From the NCBI GenBank assembly GCA_963515595.1, contig CAUPYH010000099.1, positions 1 through 5,801 of the forward strand: DNA of 5,801 nucleotides. Reading direction: 5' to 3'. Shown here piece by piece: positions 5,293 through 5,801 of the stretch (the stretch's first letter is position 1; every line of letters starts with the position of its first letter). The notes beneath the pieces were generated by a model. That model was not told the origin of the DNA. It made no database searches and worked only from the letters and a program-made list of their open reading frames with translations. The stretch is from Eikenella sp963515595. GTDB taxonomy: Bacteria > Pseudomonadota > Gammaproteobacteria > Burkholderiales > Neisseriaceae. Position numbers and translations under genes: made by a program.

Positions 5293-5318
5293 AGGCTACC
5301 TGAAATTTCAGGTAGCCC
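5293..5318. terminator. Palindromic pair of inverted uptake sequences, likely terminator
   Basis: An exact AGGCTACCTGAA (5293-5304) is followed by its inverse TTCAGGTAGCC (5307-5317), with only the outermost base differing (C for T at 5318). Together they make a perfect 24-bp palindrome (5294-5317), giving a stem of about ten pairs with a four-base loop. It starts seven bases after the lipoprotein stop and ends 39 bases before purH. Inverted uptake-sequence pairs are commonly found as terminators in Neisseriaceae; here no T-run follows, so efficiency is uncertain. Confidence 0.65.
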
Positions 5319-5356
5319 ATTCCCTTCCCATTATCCCACCCTACAAAGGAATCCCC

Positions 5357-5801
5357 ATGCTCCCCAAAATCAAACGTGCCCTCATCAGCCTTTCCGACAA
5401 AACCGGCGCCGTTGAATTTGCCCGCACGCTCGACAAGCTCGGCGTGGCCATCCTCTCCACCGGCGGCACAGCCAAGCTCTTGTCCGATGCGGGCATTCCC
5501 GTCATCGAAGTGTCCGACTACACCGGTTTCCCCGAAATGCTCGACGGCCGTGTGAAAACGCTGCACCCGAAAATCCACGGCGGCATTCTCGGCCGGCGCG
5601 ATTTGCTTGATCACGTTGCCACCATGGAAGAACACGACATCGGCAACATCGACCTCGTGTGCGTCAACCTCTACCCCTTCGCCACCACCATCGCCAAACC
5701 CGGCTGCACGCTGGAAGACGCAATTGAAAACATCGACATCGGCGGTCCGACCATGGTGCGCTCCGCCGCGAAAAACTGGAAACACGTCGCCATCGTTACC
5801 G
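5357..5801 (+). CDS. purH: Bifunctional AICAR formyltransferase / IMP cyclohydrolase PurH, N-terminal part
   Basis: PurH carries out the last two steps of de novo purine synthesis, formylating AICAR and closing the ring to IMP. The first 148 residues are present, essentially the IMP cyclohydrolase (MGS-like) domain; the full protein is usually about 520-530 residues, so the formyltransferase domain lies beyond the window. Visible motifs are ALISLSDKTG (8-17), STGGTAKLL (34-42), GRVKTLHPKIHGGIL (64-78), NLYPF (104-108) and ENIDIGGPTMVRSAAKN (124-140). The ATG has AAGGA six bases upstream (5346-5350). The palindrome at 5293-5318 separates it from the upstream lipoprotein gene. I see no convincing promoter or purine-responsive operator in the 38 bases between, so it may depend on read-through or on a weak promoter. 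Confidence 0.97.
   Translation, partial: MLPKIKRALISLSDKTGAVEFARTLDKLGVAILSTGGTAKLLSDAGIPVIEVSDYTGFPEMLDGRVKTLHPKIHGGILGRRDLLDHVATMEEHDIGNIDLVCVNLYPFATTIAKPGCTLEDAIENIDIGGPTMVRSAAKNWKHVAIVT

Noticed and set aside
1..5801. CRISPR arrays, tRNA, rRNA and riboswitches
   Set aside because: Reading both strands showed no regularly spaced repeats of CRISPR type, no recognisable tRNA cloverleaf or rRNA segment, and no known molybdenum-cofactor or purine riboswitch core in the short gaps upstream of moaC and purH.

Overview
This window looks like chromosomal DNA of a naturally competent member of the Neisseriaceae, most likely Eikenella or a close relative. Five exact copies of the 12-mer AGGCTACCTGAA (either strand) occur in 5.8 kb, and this is the Eikenella dialect of the DNA uptake sequence (DUS) as I know it from the family literature. 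The genes are mostly GC-rich housekeeping genes, and no phage or transposase gene is visible.

Layout. Positions 1-1092 (minus strand) hold a tightly packed molybdopterin operon read moaC, moaD, moaE; moaE runs off the left edge. MoaC makes cPMP (with MoaA, not in the window), and MoaD plus MoaE form the molybdopterin synthase that adds the dithiolene sulfurs. Positions 1151-2189 hold an AT-rich island: one broken leucine-rich-repeat-like gene (minus strand, 1208-2064) bracketed by two 59-bp direct repeats exactly 980 bp apart. Positions 2205-3578 (minus) encode poly(A) polymerase I (pcnB). A divergent intergenic region (3579-3736) carries two good sigma-70-type promoters whose -35 boxes overlap. 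Rightward from it run a small DUF3460-type protein, a class I SAM-dependent O-methyltransferase and a CpoB/YbgF-like TPR lipoprotein, closed by a palindrome made of two inverted DUS. The 5' part of purH (de novo purine synthesis) begins at 5357 and runs off the right edge.

The most interesting part is the island. Reading past the annotated-looking stops shows one ancestral reading frame of about 285 residues, interrupted by an in-frame TGA near 1660 and by a one-base frameshift near 1376-1383. Its base composition (28-42% GC in the 60-base lines counted, against 62% in a pcnB line) points to horizontal acquisition. The flanking repeats each contain a small hairpin and a DUS-like element, and each lies just after a stop codon. 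This suggests that a DUS-bearing intergenic repeat served as the recombination or insertion point for a single cargo gene that is now decaying.

Smaller points are the reuse of conserved Gly-Gly codons as Shine-Dalgarno sequences at both moa gene junctions, a TTG start for moaC, and DUS placed inside two coding regions. I see no complete undescribed system; the island and its repeats are the best candidates for follow-up.
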